Shown piece after piece: positions 7,902 through 17,099 of a DNA stretch of 64,000 nt. Numbering within the stretch: the first letter of the stretch is position 1; each line of letters starts with the position of its first letter. The position numbers were made by a program, and so were the translations under genes. Where the stretch lies: positions 55,725 to 119,724 of the forward strand of contig JABMDL010000001.1 of assembly GCA_015903945.1 (NCBI GenBank). Direction: 5' to 3'. Below the pieces are notes generated by a model. It saw nothing but the letters and a program-made list of their open reading frames with translations. It ran no database searches and was not told the DNA's origin. The stretch comes from Nitrospira sp. (GTDB lineage Bacteria; Nitrospirota; Nitrospiria; Nitrospirales; Nitrospiraceae).

Positions 7902-10226
7902 TCAAGAAACCGGCTTTGCGGCGCCGTTGAGCCGGACATATTCTTTGTAACTGCGGACCACCCGTTTCACATATTGTCTGGTCTCCTGGAACGGAATGAG
8001 CTCGACGAATTCGTCTTCGCTCCGTCCACGATACACAGTCGCCCAACTCTCAACGGCGATCGGACCGGCATTGTACGCGGCAATGGCCTGCACCACATTG
8101 CCGGAAAACTGCGTGAGTAACTGCTGTACGTACCGCACCCCGATCCGGATGTTGGTGTCTTGATCGAACAGGTCTTCCCGCATTACGCCTGGGAGCCGAT
8201 GGCGTTGGGCGACGGCATTGGCGGTCGCTGGCATGATTTGCATCAAGCCGATGGCTCCAACGCGAGATACCGCCCGCCGATCATACTGGCTTTCTTCTCG
8301 GATGATCGCCGCGACAAGCAACGGATCGACTCCCTCGACACCCTGTGCCTTGATCGCCCGAAGCAGTCCTGTCGGATAGGCCACGTTCCAAAGACCGTCC
8401 GCGACGGACCCACCGGTCCGTTCCAGCCGATCGCGGAATCGAGCCCGCACAAGCCGGAGCGCATGATGGTAGGCCCCGACTTCGTTCAACAGCATGGACA
8501 ACGCTGTCAACACGTTGGGATCGTGGCTGTAGCGGTCCGTCAGGGCGGTGAGTTCTCTTGCAGCATCTTGTTCAAGGCCGAGGGTTCTGAGTTCGACCGC
8601 CCGCTGATAGGCCGTCTGCTGCTCGATTTCCTTTCGGCTCTCGTCTTGGCGCACTGGTTCCTGGACCGTATCCACGGGCGATAGATCTGCAACCGTTACG
8701 GCAGCAGGTTGCTCCAGTGTCTTGACTGGATCCGAGGCAGCGACCAGCGAAAAGTCCGTCTGCCCCTGGGCCAATTGGCAATAATAGGTATAGGGATAGC
8801 GTTTGCAGAGTACCTGGAAGAGGTCCCGCGATCTAGCTCTTCCGTTACGGCTGTGGGACCGGGCGATCCAATAGAGCGCCTGCGGCTCAAACTCGCTGTC
8901 TCGCTGATCGACGATCTGCTGCCACACCTCGATGGCCCCAGGGTATCGGCCCGTTCGATAGAGCACCCAGCCTTCCCGCCATTCCGCTTCAGCCCGCTGG
9001 GATGCCGGCTCTCCAAACCTCGCGACGTGCCGATACTTCGCGATCGCCTCGTCGAACTGCGCCTGATCTTCCAACCAAATTCCGGCGAACAAATTGATCT
9101 GGCCCTTCTGCTCGGGAGACAACGACCGCTTGACGGCCGCTCGGCTCAACTCCAGCAATTTCTCCCCCAGTCCCTGCCGGAGATAGACCCGAGCCAGCCA
9201 GACGACGGCTTCATCGGAGTGGGCCGTCTGGTCTCGGGCCAGTTCTTGAAAGGTCTCCCGCGCCTGGTCATACAGTTTCAATCGGACCTGGGCGATGCCG
9301 CGTTTGAGTTTTGCCTCTCCCCGCCGTGAACCGGACGGCTCGCGCGCGAGAAACCTTTTCAGCTCGTCAATCGCTTCCGCGTGCAAGGCCTGTCCGAGAA
9401 ACACCTGGGCCCTGGCAAAGATGTCGTCCGGCTGCGGAGTCCAGGCCTCCCCGCCGATGTTGGTCACCAGCAGCGCTTCCGCCTCCTTTGCTTCCTTCGT
9501 CTGCGGGAACTTCGCCCATAATTTCTTGAGCGTCTCCCGCGCTTCGGCCTGCTGACCGTTTCGAGACTGGCACTCGGCCAGCCGCAGCCAGGCTTGAGAC
9601 ACACCAGCATCCTTGTCGTTCAGGCTAACGGCTTTCGTCAGCCACACCACAGCCTCAGGGCAACTGGAGGCTTGATACCACGCTTCTCCGGCGCGAAGCG
9701 CCACGTGGCTGACGAGATTGGAGTCCGGCACCGACTGTGAAATCCCCTCGAATGCCAGCGCCGCCTCCTTCGCCTCACCCTGGTGAAGGAGAGCCTCCCC
9801 CATCCATAATCGGACATAATCGTCGAGGATCGGGAATTCCGGTTGGGCTGCCCGAAGATAGGGAAGGGCGGAAGGCGGATTCTTGTCAATGAGCATGACA
9901 CCCGACAACAAGCCGGCCCGTTTGGCCCACAGCGAATCGGGGAACTGTTCCATCACTCGGCGAAGCCGTTCGAGCTTGAGTGCCAGCACCTGGTCTTTCG
10001 TCAAAGTATTGCCGAGCCGCTCCTTCGGCCAGACAGCGGCGGCGAAGCATTCCTCCGCCGATCCACAGGTTTCCACCTGTTGCAACTCCGAACCGACTAC
10101 CTGCGCCGAAGAGGCGCTCTGAGGAGACACCCACCCGACGAGGCTCAGAACCGTTGCCAACGAAATCGGCACGAGCCTGCGGCGGAGGATCGAATCAGGA
10201 TCGGACCAGTGGTTCAGATTCTTCAT
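7902..10226 (-). CDS. Soluble lytic murein transglycosylase, Slt70-like, with TPR-type superhelix
   Basis: A 774-residue periplasmic enzyme that cleaves peptidoglycan glycan strands to 1,6-anhydro products. A signal peptide lies near residues 18-42. A long TPR-like helical region (~60-590) carries repeated A-x4-Y/G patterns. The C-terminal SLT domain has IIREESQYD with the catalytic Glu, GLMQIMPATA and AYNAGP. It is the first gene of the slt-zapB-zapA run, linking wall turnover with division. It diverges from rlmN. Confidence 0.92.
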   Translation of the reverse strand: MKNLNHWSDPDSILRRRLVPISLATVLSLVGWVSPQSASSAQVVGSELQQVETCGSAEECFAAAVWPKERLGNTLTKDQVLALKLERLRRVMEQFPDSLWAKRAGLLSGVMLIDKNPPSALPYLRAAQPEFPILDDYVRLWMGEALLHQGEAKEAALAFEGISQSVPDSNLVSHVALRAGEAWYQASSCPEAVVWLTKAVSLNDKDAGVSQAWLRLAECQSRNGQQAEARETLKKLWAKFPQTKEAKEAEALLVTNIGGEAWTPQPDDIFARAQVFLGQALHAEAIDELKRFLAREPSGSRRGEAKLKRGIAQVRLKLYDQARETFQELARDQTAHSDEAVVWLARVYLRQGLGEKLLELSRAAVKRSLSPEQKGQINLFAGIWLEDQAQFDEAIAKYRHVARFGEPASQRAEAEWREGWVLYRTGRYPGAIEVWQQIVDQRDSEFEPQALYWIARSHSRNGRARSRDLFQVLCKRYPYTYYCQLAQGQTDFSLVAASDPVKTLEQPAAVTVADLSPVDTVQEPVRQDESRKEIEQQTAYQRAVELRTLGLEQDAARELTALTDRYSHDPNVLTALSMLLNEVGAYHHALRLVRARFRDRLERTGGSVADGLWNVAYPTGLLRAIKAQGVEGVDPLLVAAIIREESQYDRRAVSRVGAIGLMQIMPATANAVAQRHRLPGVMREDLFDQDTNIRIGVRYVQQLLTQFSGNVVQAIAAYNAGPIAVESWATVYRGRSEDEFVELIPFQETRQYVKRVVRSYKEYVRLNGAAKPVS

Positions 10227-10288
10227 AGCCGTTCAATATACCGTGCGGACTGCAAGAAAAGAAGTTTCACCGCGGTTTCACCCTCCCA

Positions 10289-10318
10289 TTGGACCCATGT
10301 TGGTCCGGATCGTATTTA
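10289..10318 (+). promoter_or_regulatory. Putative rlmN promoter with GGACC/GGTCC inverted repeat
   Basis: TTGGAC (10289-10294), 18 bases, then TATTTA (10313-10318) upstream of rlmN. A GGACC-N6-GGTCC inverted repeat (10291-10306) overlaps the -35 and spacer. The start codon follows the -10 by only 15 bases, leaving a very short leader with no clear ribosome site. Confidence 0.4.
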
Positions 10319-10333
10319 TGTTAGGCTCTCTCA

Positions 10334-11431
10334 ATGACGACCACCTCATCGATACCGAATGTCCCCATCAACCTGCTGGCGCTCACAGAGCCTGAGATGG
10401 TGTCGTTTATCCGTGCCCAAGGTTGGCCGGGCTATCGTGCCACCCAGATTCTCCGGTGGCTCTACCAACGGCGCGCGCATGCCATTGCCGACATGACCGA
10501 CCTGTCTCTGCGCGACCGGGCCACACTAGCCGAGTCCGCGACGATCACGCGCTCGACCGGTTGTACGGTCCTCCGGTCCCAAGACGGCACACGCAAATTG
10601 CTGTTGAGACTCGACGACGGCATGACAATCGAAGCCGTGCTGATTCCGGATGACGAGCGGCTGACGTTGTGTGTCTCCACCCAGGTCGGCTGTATGTTGG
10701 ACTGCGGATTTTGCCTCACAGGCACGATGGGGCTGAAACGCAACCTCAAGCCCCACGAAATCATCGACCAAGTCTTGGCAGCCCAAGACCGGCTGGATGC
10801 CGGCGAGCGCATCACCAACCTCGTCTTCATGGGGATGGGGGAGCCATTGGCAAATGTGGATGCGCTCGAGACGGCCGTGGCCTGCCTCACGAATAAATCA
10901 TGGGGTCTCGGATGGTCGCCGAGACGCATCACGGTGTCGACAGCGGGGCTTGCGTCCCGGCTGAAGCACGTTGCGGCACTTGGCGTCAACCTGGCCATCT
11001 CCCTCAATGCCACCACGGACGCACAGCGCCGGGACCTGATGCCTGCCGCCAGCGAGCTCGCCTCGCTCAGATCCCTGCTCGCCGCCTGCCGCCGGTATCC
11101 CCTCGGATTGAATCGCCGTCTCACGTTCGAATACGTCCTCTTGGCGGGGGTGAATGATCTTCCCTCCGACGCCCAACGATTGGCCACCCTGCTGCGGAAC
11201 ATCCGGTGCAAAGTGAATCTGATCCCGTTCAATGAATTTCCCGGAAGCCGCTTCCGCCGACCGCACGATCGCGCTATCCTCCAATTTCAAACCACGCTCC
11301 GCCAAGCCGGCATCGATGCGTTCGTCCGCAAGAGTCGGGGACACGACGTGCTTGGAGCATGCGGACAACTGGGAGAACCGCCGGTGCGCCCAGACCCGAT
11401 TGCCTTGACACCCATCGAATCTCGTTGCTAG
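10334..11431 (+). CDS. rlmN: Dual-specificity 23S rRNA/tRNA adenine-C2 methyltransferase
   Basis: A radical-SAM enzyme that makes 2-methyladenosine at 23S rRNA A2503 and tRNA position 37. It has 365 residues. The 4Fe-4S motif is CMLDCGFC (CxxxCxxC), followed by NLVFMGMGEPLAN and the ribose-binding STAGL and SLNATTD blocks. Near the C-terminus, the ACGQL Cys is the resolving residue, and the methyl-carrying Cys pair appears complete. It diverges from slt; the M16 gene begins two bases after its stop. Confidence 0.95.
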   Translation: MTTTSSIPNVPINLLALTEPEMVSFIRAQGWPGYRATQILRWLYQRRAHAIADMTDLSLRDRATLAESATITRSTGCTVLRSQDGTRKLLLRLDDGMTIEAVLIPDDERLTLCVSTQVGCMLDCGFCLTGTMGLKRNLKPHEIIDQVLAAQDRLDAGERITNLVFMGMGEPLANVDALETAVACLTNKSWGLGWSPRRITVSTAGLASRLKHVAALGVNLAISLNATTDAQRRDLMPAASELASLRSLLAACRRYPLGLNRRLTFEYVLLAGVNDLPSDAQRLATLLRNIRCKVNLIPFNEFPGSRFRRPHDRAILQFQTTLRQAGIDAFVRKSRGHDVLGACGQLGEPPVRPDPIALTPIESRC

Positions 11432-11432
11432 C

Positions 11433-12830
11433 ATGCTTCGTTTAGTTCATTCCATCATGACTTGGCCGGCTATCCATCGTTTCTCACCGACGTGCTTCCT
11501 CGTTTCATTGCTTCTTCTCCATACCGGCCCCGCGGCCGCCGTCGAGCCTTCTGAGTTCGTGCTGTCGAACGGCATGAAAGTGTTGCTAGTCGAAGTCCCC
11601 AAGGCGCCGGTGGCGACGGTGCAAGTGTGGTACAAGGTCGGGTCCAGGAACGAAGTGATGGGCAGGGCCGGGCTCTCCCATATGCTCGAGCATATGATGT
11701 TCAAAGGCACGGCGAAGTATCCCAAGGGCACGTTCTCTCGACTCATTCGGAAGAACGGCGGAATCGACAACGCCTTTACCGGGCAAGACTTTACCGCCTA
11801 TTTCGAGAACCTGGCGGCGGATCGGGTAGAACTGGCCCTGGAACTCGAAGCCGACCGTATGCAGGGCCTCGCGCTCGACCCCAACGAATTTCAGACTGAA
11901 CGCGAAGTCGTCAAAGAGGAGCGGAGACTGAGAAACGAGGATGACCCACAGGGCGCGCTGGTCGAAACCTTGTACGCACAAGCGTTTCTGAGCCACCCGT
12001 ATCACTGGCCCGTGATCGGCTGGTTCACTGACCTCGACGCGATGACCATGGAAGACCTCCAGCGCCACTATGACACCTTTTACTCTCCCAACAACGCCAC
12101 GCTGATCGTGGTGGGCGATATCAAGGCGGAGACTCTGTTCCCGACGATCAAGAATCTCTTCGAGCCGATTCCCAAAGGCCCTTCCCCCAAACACGCCACG
12201 ACGGCGGAACCGGAACAGCGGGGCGAGCGGCGGTTCCTCTTGAAGCGCGAGGCGCAGGTGCCATTCGTGATGATGGGCTTTCGCGTTCCCAATTATTCCA
12301 GCGACGATTCCTATGCCCTTAATCTACTCGAGGCGATTCTGTCGCATGGGAAAAGCTCCCGCCTCTATCAGAGCTTAGTCTATGACCAGAAAAATTCCCT
12401 CGCGGTCGGGGCCGAATACAGCCTGATGCAGACCGACCCCGGTCTGTTCTATTTTTACTCGTTGGTCAGCCCCGACGCAAAAGTCGAAGCGGTTGAAGAC
12501 GCGCTGCAGCGCGAAATCACGCGGCTTCAAAGTGAGCCGCCCTCTGAGACAGAACTCCAACGGGCGAAGAACCAAGTGGAAGCCTCCCGCGTCTTCGAAC
12601 AGGATTCCAATTTTCGCCACGCCATGTTGCTGGGGGAATCGGAATCTATCGGCGCAGGGTGGCGGCGGGTGGATCAGTTCTTGGAACGTACTCAGGCGAT
12701 TACCGCCAAGGACATTCAACGCGTTGCCAGGCAGTATCTGACCCAAGACAACCGGACCGTGGGCATCCTTGTGCCGACACCATCAAGACAGCCGGAGTTT
12801 CCGCCTGCGGCTCATCAAGGGAAACCGTAG
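11433..12830 (+). CDS. M16-family zinc peptidase, catalytic subunit
   Basis: A 465-residue processing-peptidase-like protein with a signal peptide (to about AAAVEPSE), so it is probably periplasmic. The inverted zinc motif HMLEH and the distal EREVVKEER Glu give a complete metal site. The C-terminal half lacks catalytic residues, as in the family. The next gene encodes a partner with the complementary half-site, so the two likely form a heterodimer that degrades peptides in a closed chamber. Translation may start at 11433 or at ATG 11457, which gives a more usual signal peptide. Confidence 0.9.
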   Translation: MLRLVHSIMTWPAIHRFSPTCFLVSLLLLHTGPAAAVEPSEFVLSNGMKVLLVEVPKAPVATVQVWYKVGSRNEVMGRAGLSHMLEHMMFKGTAKYPKGTFSRLIRKNGGIDNAFTGQDFTAYFENLAADRVELALELEADRMQGLALDPNEFQTEREVVKEERRLRNEDDPQGALVETLYAQAFLSHPYHWPVIGWFTDLDAMTMEDLQRHYDTFYSPNNATLIVVGDIKAETLFPTIKNLFEPIPKGPSPKHATTAEPEQRGERRFLLKREAQVPFVMMGFRVPNYSSDDSYALNLLEAILSHGKSSRLYQSLVYDQKNSLAVGAEYSLMQTDPGLFYFYSLVSPDAKVEAVEDALQREITRLQSEPPSETELQRAKNQVEASRVFEQDSNFRHAMLLGESESIGAGWRRVDQFLERTQAITAKDIQRVARQYLTQDNRTVGILVPTPSRQPEFPPAAHQGKP

Positions 12831-12838
12831 CGTAACCG

Positions 12839-14227
12839 ATGCGCACCCCATCGACCGCCAGCCAATACCGGTTCTCCGGGGACCGCTTCCGACGGAATCG
12901 TGCCGTTCTTGTCGTGGGGACCCTGCTGGTCGCACTGGTCGGTTTTGCTGATCGAGGCTCAGCCGCTGACCTGGCGCCGGCTAAAATCACAACGGCAAAC
13001 GGCATGACGGTCGTGGTGCTCGAACAACACTTCCTTCCTATTGTTGAAGTCCATGCCCTGATTAGGGCAGGCTCAGCCCAGGACCCGCCGGAGAAAGCAG
13101 GATTGGCCAATTTAACGGCCAGCCTTCTGGACGAAGGCACGATAACCAGATCCTCTAAACAACTGGCGGAGCAAATCGACTTTGTCGGCGGTTCGCTCGA
13201 GGTCAAAGCCAGCGAAGATTTCACGACGGCGTCGGCACGCACCCTCAGGAAGGACGTGGACCTCGGCTTTACCCTGTTGGCGGACATCCTGCTGCGCCCC
13301 GCCTTCCCCAAGCCGGAATTCGAACGGGTACGCTCCCAGATTCTGGGGGAAATCGTCAGCGACAATGATGACCCGGGTCAAGTCGCCATGAAAGCGTTCA
13401 ACCAACTGGTCTTTTCTCATCACCCGTATCGATGGCCTGTACACGGCACCGACGACACGCTGAGCAAGATTGCCCTGGCGGATGTGCAGATTTTCTACTC
13501 AAGGGAATATCTCCCCAACCAAACCATCCTCACCATCGTCGGTGATATCACGATGGAGCAAGCCACAGCGCTTGTCCAGACGCACTTCGGGTCTTGGAAA
13601 AAGGGCGTCCCACCAGTCAGATCGATCAAGAAACCGGCCATGATCGAGAAAAAGATTGTGCAGTTGATTGAAAAAGACCTGACCCAGTCGACCATCATGC
13701 TGGGCCATGGCGGAATCAGCCGGACCAACCCTGACTTTTATGCCGTGACCGTCATGAATCACATCCTGGGCGCCGGAGGGTTTTCATCGCGCTTGATGGA
13801 TTCCATCAGGGATAAACAGGGACTGGCCTACGGCATCATGAGCCATTACGACGCGAGGGCGATGCCGGGCTCCTTTTGGATCAATCTCCAAACAAAGACG
13901 GAAACCACGAATCAAGCGATCACCGGCGTGTTGGCCGAGATTAAAGGCCTGCGCGAGGCCCAGGTCACCGATCAGGAGCTGGCCGAAGCGAAATCGTTCT
14001 TGATGGGCAGCTTCCCGTTGCGGCTGGACTCCACGGCCAAACTGGCCGGCGTGCTGGCTCAGGTGGAGTTTTTCGGACTGGGATTCGAGTACTTCAGCCA
14101 GTACCCCAAGTGGATCGAACGCGTGACGAAAGAGGATGTGCAGCGGGTCGCCAAACAATACCTCAATCCCCAGCACTACGCCCTCGTGGTCGTTGGCAAC
14201 CTTGCGAAGGCAAAAGTTCGGCACTAG
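12839..14227 (+). CDS. M16-family peptidase-like protein, non-zinc (R/Y-type) subunit
   Basis: A 462-residue homolog of the preceding peptidase with a signal peptide ending near RGSAADL. The zinc motif is lost: the HxxEH position reads NLTASLLDEG. It keeps the glycine-rich SSRLMDSIRDKQGLAYG, with the Arg/Tyr pair that in two-subunit M16 enzymes binds substrate across from the zinc subunit. The eight-base gap to its partner supports co-expression. It is a partner subunit rather than a decayed copy, because the rest of the fold is intact. Confidence 0.88.
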   Translation: MRTPSTASQYRFSGDRFRRNRAVLVVGTLLVALVGFADRGSAADLAPAKITTANGMTVVVLEQHFLPIVEVHALIRAGSAQDPPEKAGLANLTASLLDEGTITRSSKQLAEQIDFVGGSLEVKASEDFTTASARTLRKDVDLGFTLLADILLRPAFPKPEFERVRSQILGEIVSDNDDPGQVAMKAFNQLVFSHHPYRWPVHGTDDTLSKIALADVQIFYSREYLPNQTILTIVGDITMEQATALVQTHFGSWKKGVPPVRSIKKPAMIEKKIVQLIEKDLTQSTIMLGHGGISRTNPDFYAVTVMNHILGAGGFSSRLMDSIRDKQGLAYGIMSHYDARAMPGSFWINLQTKTETTNQAITGVLAEIKGLREAQVTDQELAEAKSFLMGSFPLRLDSTAKLAGVLAQVEFFGLGFEYFSQYPKWIERVTKEDVQRVAKQYLNPQHYALVVVGNLAKAKVRH

Positions 14228-14247
14228 ACGGATACCCAGAGGCAGCA

Positions 14248-15063
14248 ATGTCCATGCAACCGGCCCTTCTTCAGCATAAGCTCGACCGACTTCGCACCTT
14301 GCTTTCGGACATGGGCTCGGTGCTGGTTGCCTATTCAGGCGGAATCGACAGCACGTTTGTCCTCAAGGTCGCCCATGAACAACTCCAAGAAAAAGCGGTC
14401 GGCATGACGGCCGTCTCGCCAACATTCCCATCGATCGAGTTGGAAGCCGCCAAACAGGTGGCCCAAGAGATCGGCGCGCGCCACGAAATCGTGCAGACAG
14501 ACCAACTGGAGATACCGGAATTCGTCAGCAACGACGCGGCCCGCTGCTTCCACTGTAAGACCGACCTCTACCAACTTCTGGAAACGATTCGGCAAACAGG
14601 GGATGCCGCCTATATCGTGGATGGCACAAACCTTGACGATCTTGGCGATGACCGCCCAGGAATCAGAGCTGCAAGAGAATGGCGCGTGCGCAGCCCGTTG
14701 GTGGAAGCGGAGCTCTCGAAAGCCGACATTCGCCACCTTGCCAGAGACCTCGGTCTCTCCAATTGGGATAAACCAGCGGCAGCGTGCCTATCGTCGAGAA
14801 TCCCGCGTGGGATGCCGATCACGATCGAAAAATTGAACCGGGTCGAAGGAGCAGAAGCGCTGCTCTATCGCGAGGGACTCCGTCACGTTCGGGTCAGAGA
14901 TCATGGTGAGATCGCGAGAATTGAAGTCGCACCGGAGGAAATGCCTGGGCTCCTGGACAGCGAGCGGCGCGCGAGAATCAGTGCCGGGCTCAAGAAGTTG
15001 GGATTCCGGTTCGTTACTGTGGACCTGGAAGGGTACCGGCCCGGTGGAGTCAGCCTCGGCTAA
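14248..15063 (+). CDS. larE: LarE-like ATP-dependent sacrificial sulfur transferase
   Basis: A 271-residue PP-loop enzyme. SGGIDSTF is the ATP-binding loop, CFHCKTDLY is a conserved block, and KPAAACLSSRIP contains the Cys that in Lactobacillus LarE gives up its sulfur. LarE makes the dithiolate of the nickel-pincer nucleotide cofactor of lactate racemase-type enzymes. No larA, larB or larC lies nearby, so the client is unknown. The start at 14248 follows AGAGG; the 46-residue upstream extension overlaps the M16 gene and is rejected. Confidence 0.85.
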   Translation: MSMQPALLQHKLDRLRTLLSDMGSVLVAYSGGIDSTFVLKVAHEQLQEKAVGMTAVSPTFPSIELEAAKQVAQEIGARHEIVQTDQLEIPEFVSNDAARCFHCKTDLYQLLETIRQTGDAAYIVDGTNLDDLGDDRPGIRAAREWRVRSPLVEAELSKADIRHLARDLGLSNWDKPAAACLSSRIPRGMPITIEKLNRVEGAEALLYREGLRHVRVRDHGEIARIEVAPEEMPGLLDSERRARISAGLKKLGFRFVTVDLEGYRPGGVSLG

Positions 15064-15085
15064 GCTCCACCCGGCCGTTCAGATG

Positions 15086-15592
15086 TTACCGCTGGTAGGA
15101 TTGTGACAGTGCGTCAAGCGCGTCGTCGGCAAATTTTCGGTGATCGGTATCCGTCAAGCTGCGCTGCACCACTTTTTCGGCCACCATCAACGCCAAATCG
15201 GTCGTCTGCGTCCGGATATCTTGAATGGCCCGCCGCCGCTCTTGCTCGATCGCGCGGGTCGCGTCGCCTTTGATCCGTTCCGCCTCCATCGTCATCCGTT
15301 GCTCGTTTTCATCAAGCAGGCGCTGGGCACGTTCTTTGGCCGCCGCAAGGATCGCCTCTGCCTCTTTCCCCGCCGCACTCAATTTGGCTTCATATTCCTT
15401 GAGCCGGCGCTCGGCTTCCGATCGGTGCTGTTCGGCTTGATCAAGGCTGTCCTTAATTTTCTTTTCCCGTTCTTCCAGCATGCCCAAGATACCGGGAAAC
15501 GCATACTTGTAGAGCACGAAAAAGAGAATCGCGAACGACACGACTTCCCAGAAAATCAGGGAAGAAAAGAAGTGAGATTCGAACTGTGGCAT
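15086..15592 (-). CDS. atpF: ATP synthase F0 subunit b
   Basis: A 168-residue peripheral-stalk subunit. One transmembrane helix (residues ~10-32, FWEVVSFAILFFVLYKYAF) is followed by a long charged coiled coil (EEREKKIKDSLDQAEQHRSEAE) that reaches toward F1. It is the last gene of the atpI/Z-B-E-F run. The gene that normally follows (atpH) and the F1 genes are absent here; larE lies beyond it in the opposite direction. Confidence 0.93.
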   Translation of the reverse strand: MPQFESHFFSSLIFWEVVSFAILFFVLYKYAFPGILGMLEEREKKIKDSLDQAEQHRSEAERRLKEYEAKLSAAGKEAEAILAAAKERAQRLLDENEQRMTMEAERIKGDATRAIEQERRRAIQDIRTQTTDLALMVAEKVVQRSLTDTDHRKFADDALDALSQSYQR

Positions 15593-15671
15593 GGTTTCTT
15601 TCAGGGAGGCTGAGATTCAGGCTGAGGCTGAAATCCGTATCCTCGGCCTTGACCTAAATCTGAGCCTGCTC

Positions 15672-15905
15672 CTACCCCTTGCGGAAGCCCATGATGATAA
15701 AGGCGATGACCAGGCCGTACAGCGCAATGGCTTCCACCAGCGCGAACCCGATCCACATATACTTCGTGACGCGCGCTTCCGCCTCAGGCTGGCGTGCCAC
15801 CACTTCGATCATCTTTCCGAAGATATAGCCGATCCCCACGCCGGCTCCGGCAAACCCCGCCGCGGCACATCCCATTCCGATCAACCCTGCTGCTGCTGAA
15901 TCCAT
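15672..15905 (-). CDS. atpE: ATP synthase F0 subunit c
   Basis: A 77-residue two-helix hairpin that forms the rotor ring. Helix 1 is glycine/alanine rich; the loop is ARQPEAEA. Helix 2 carries the ion-binding Glu in GFALVEAIALYGLV. The residue after that Glu is Ala rather than Ser/Thr, and helix 1 has no Gln at the Na+ position, so it is probably proton-coupled. AGGAGTACGCC lies just upstream of the ATG. Confidence 0.95.
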   Translation of the reverse strand: MDSAAAGLIGMGCAAAGFAGAGVGIGYIFGKMIEVVARQPEAEARVTKYMWIGFALVEAIALYGLVIAFIIMGFRKG

Positions 15906-15941
15906 TATGGCGTACTCCTCCCTTTTCTAAACTCGCACACG

Positions 15942-16691
15942 CTAATGCGCATGGTCATCATGGCCATGCAAATGAAATGCGTCTCCCAAATAAACACAAC
16001 TCAGCATGGTAAAAATGTACGCTTGAATGAACGCGATTCCGACTTCCAGGACATTGATTCCCACCGTGAAGACAAAAGGCAACCACCCGATCAACAGTCC
16101 ACCGCTGATCGCCATGCCGAACAGCACGCCGAGCAACACATGGCCAGCCGTCATATTGGCAAATAATCGAACCGCTAACGAAATGGGCCTCGCCAACTGA
16201 CTCATGATCTCGATCGGGATCATCAACGGAACCAGCCATCCTGGCGTGCCTGGGGGGATAAGAACGCCAAGAAACTTCACGCCATGCAACATAAAGCCCA
16301 CCACCAAACTAATCCCATACACCACAAATGCGAACACGGCAGTTACGGCAATCTGGCTCGTGACAGTGTAGCTACCAGGAATCATCCCCAAAAGATTGCA
16401 GAAGAGAATGAAGATAAACAAGGTCCCGATGAAGGGGAAAAACCGCATCCCTTCTTTGCCCATCGTCTCCATGATCATCGTACGGATGAAATCAACCATG
16501 ATCTCAGCCAGGTTCTGCAACTTGCCGGGAACCAGTTTGCGTGACGATCCCGCCATGATCATGACCACGGCTGCCAGGGACACGGCGATCCACATAAAAA
16601 TGACGGCCTTATTGATGGAAATATCCAGTCCACCAAGGGCAATGGGAATCCAGTCATGTAGCTCGAACGGATGAAGTGGATTGTCTTCCAT
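15942..16691 (-). CDS. atpB: ATP synthase F0 subunit a
   Basis: A 249-residue polytopic stator subunit forming the proton half-channels. It shows five to six hydrophobic helices. The helix with LAVRLFANMTAGHVLLG contains the essential Arg that faces the c-ring Glu. The C-terminus is His-rich (HLHGHDDHAH), a harmless oddity that could bind metal. It lies between the atpI/Z-like gene and atpE. Confidence 0.94.
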   Translation of the reverse strand: MEDNPLHPFELHDWIPIALGGLDISINKAVIFMWIAVSLAAVVMIMAGSSRKLVPGKLQNLAEIMVDFIRTMIMETMGKEGMRFFPFIGTLFIFILFCNLLGMIPGSYTVTSQIAVTAVFAFVVYGISLVVGFMLHGVKFLGVLIPPGTPGWLVPLMIPIEIMSQLARPISLAVRLFANMTAGHVLLGVLFGMAISGGLLIGWLPFVFTVGINVLEVGIAFIQAYIFTMLSCVYLGDAFHLHGHDDHAH

Positions 16692-16720
16692 GGCGATCTT
16701 ATGCTTTTGCTAGTGTCACG

Positions 16721-16942
16721 TTACGTATTTGTCCACCGTTGCACGGACCGATAGGCATTCCTGACTCCTGTCACACCACCCAACACCAGCCCCCCGATTA
16801 TCCCCCAGGGAGTGGAGTCGAAGAGATATGTATCACACACCCACCCCAGCCCGCCTCCGACAATCAGCGCAGCCAGCAGTTCCGTTCCAATTCGAACGGC
16901 CTGTCCGAGCCCCGCGTATAAAGGATCTTGTGGAGGGGGCAT
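16721..16942 (-). CDS. AtpI/AtpZ-like F0 assembly protein
   Basis: A 73-residue protein with two hydrophobic helices (ELLAALIVGGGLGWVCDTYLF and a WGIIGGLVLGGVTG segment). It fits the small AtpI/AtpZ proteins encoded at the head of F0 operons that assist c-ring assembly and ion supply. The position directly ahead of atpB supports this. A promoter lies about 60 bases upstream. Confidence 0.8.
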   Translation of the reverse strand: MPPPQDPLYAGLGQAVRIGTELLAALIVGGGLGWVCDTYLFDSTPWGIIGGLVLGGVTGVRNAYRSVQRWTNT

Positions 16943-17000
16943 CCCAAACCCACGGAAGGCGAGAGCACGTCAGCAGAACTCTGCCGATAATGGGCGTGCA

Positions 17001-17030
17001 ATTTAAGCAGAGCCTTGTTCAGAATGTCAA
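17001..17030 (-). promoter_or_regulatory. Promoter of the F0 operon
   Basis: Read on the minus strand: TTGACA (17025-17030), 18 bases, TTAAAT (17001-17006). It would start transcription about 50 bases before the atpI/Z-like ATG. This is the best sigma70 match in the intergenic region. Confidence 0.6.
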
Positions 17031-17099
17031 GCTGATATGGGCCTGTTTCTAAGGAAGTGGCTGCGGTATAGTGATCCACTCGCTTCAAGAACCTGTGTA

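Noticed and set aside
10462-11232. 256-residue minus-strand ORF inside rlmN
   Set aside because: It is a shadow of rlmN, Arg/Ser rich with no family pattern, while rlmN has all radical-SAM motifs.
12700-13365. 221-residue minus-strand ORF across the M16 gene pair
   Set aside because: Shadow ORF with low-complexity Ser/Arg translation; both M16 genes are well supported.
14110-14247. 46-residue extension of LarE
   Set aside because: It overlaps the M16 coding sequence in another frame and lacks LarE features; AGAGG precedes ATG 14248.
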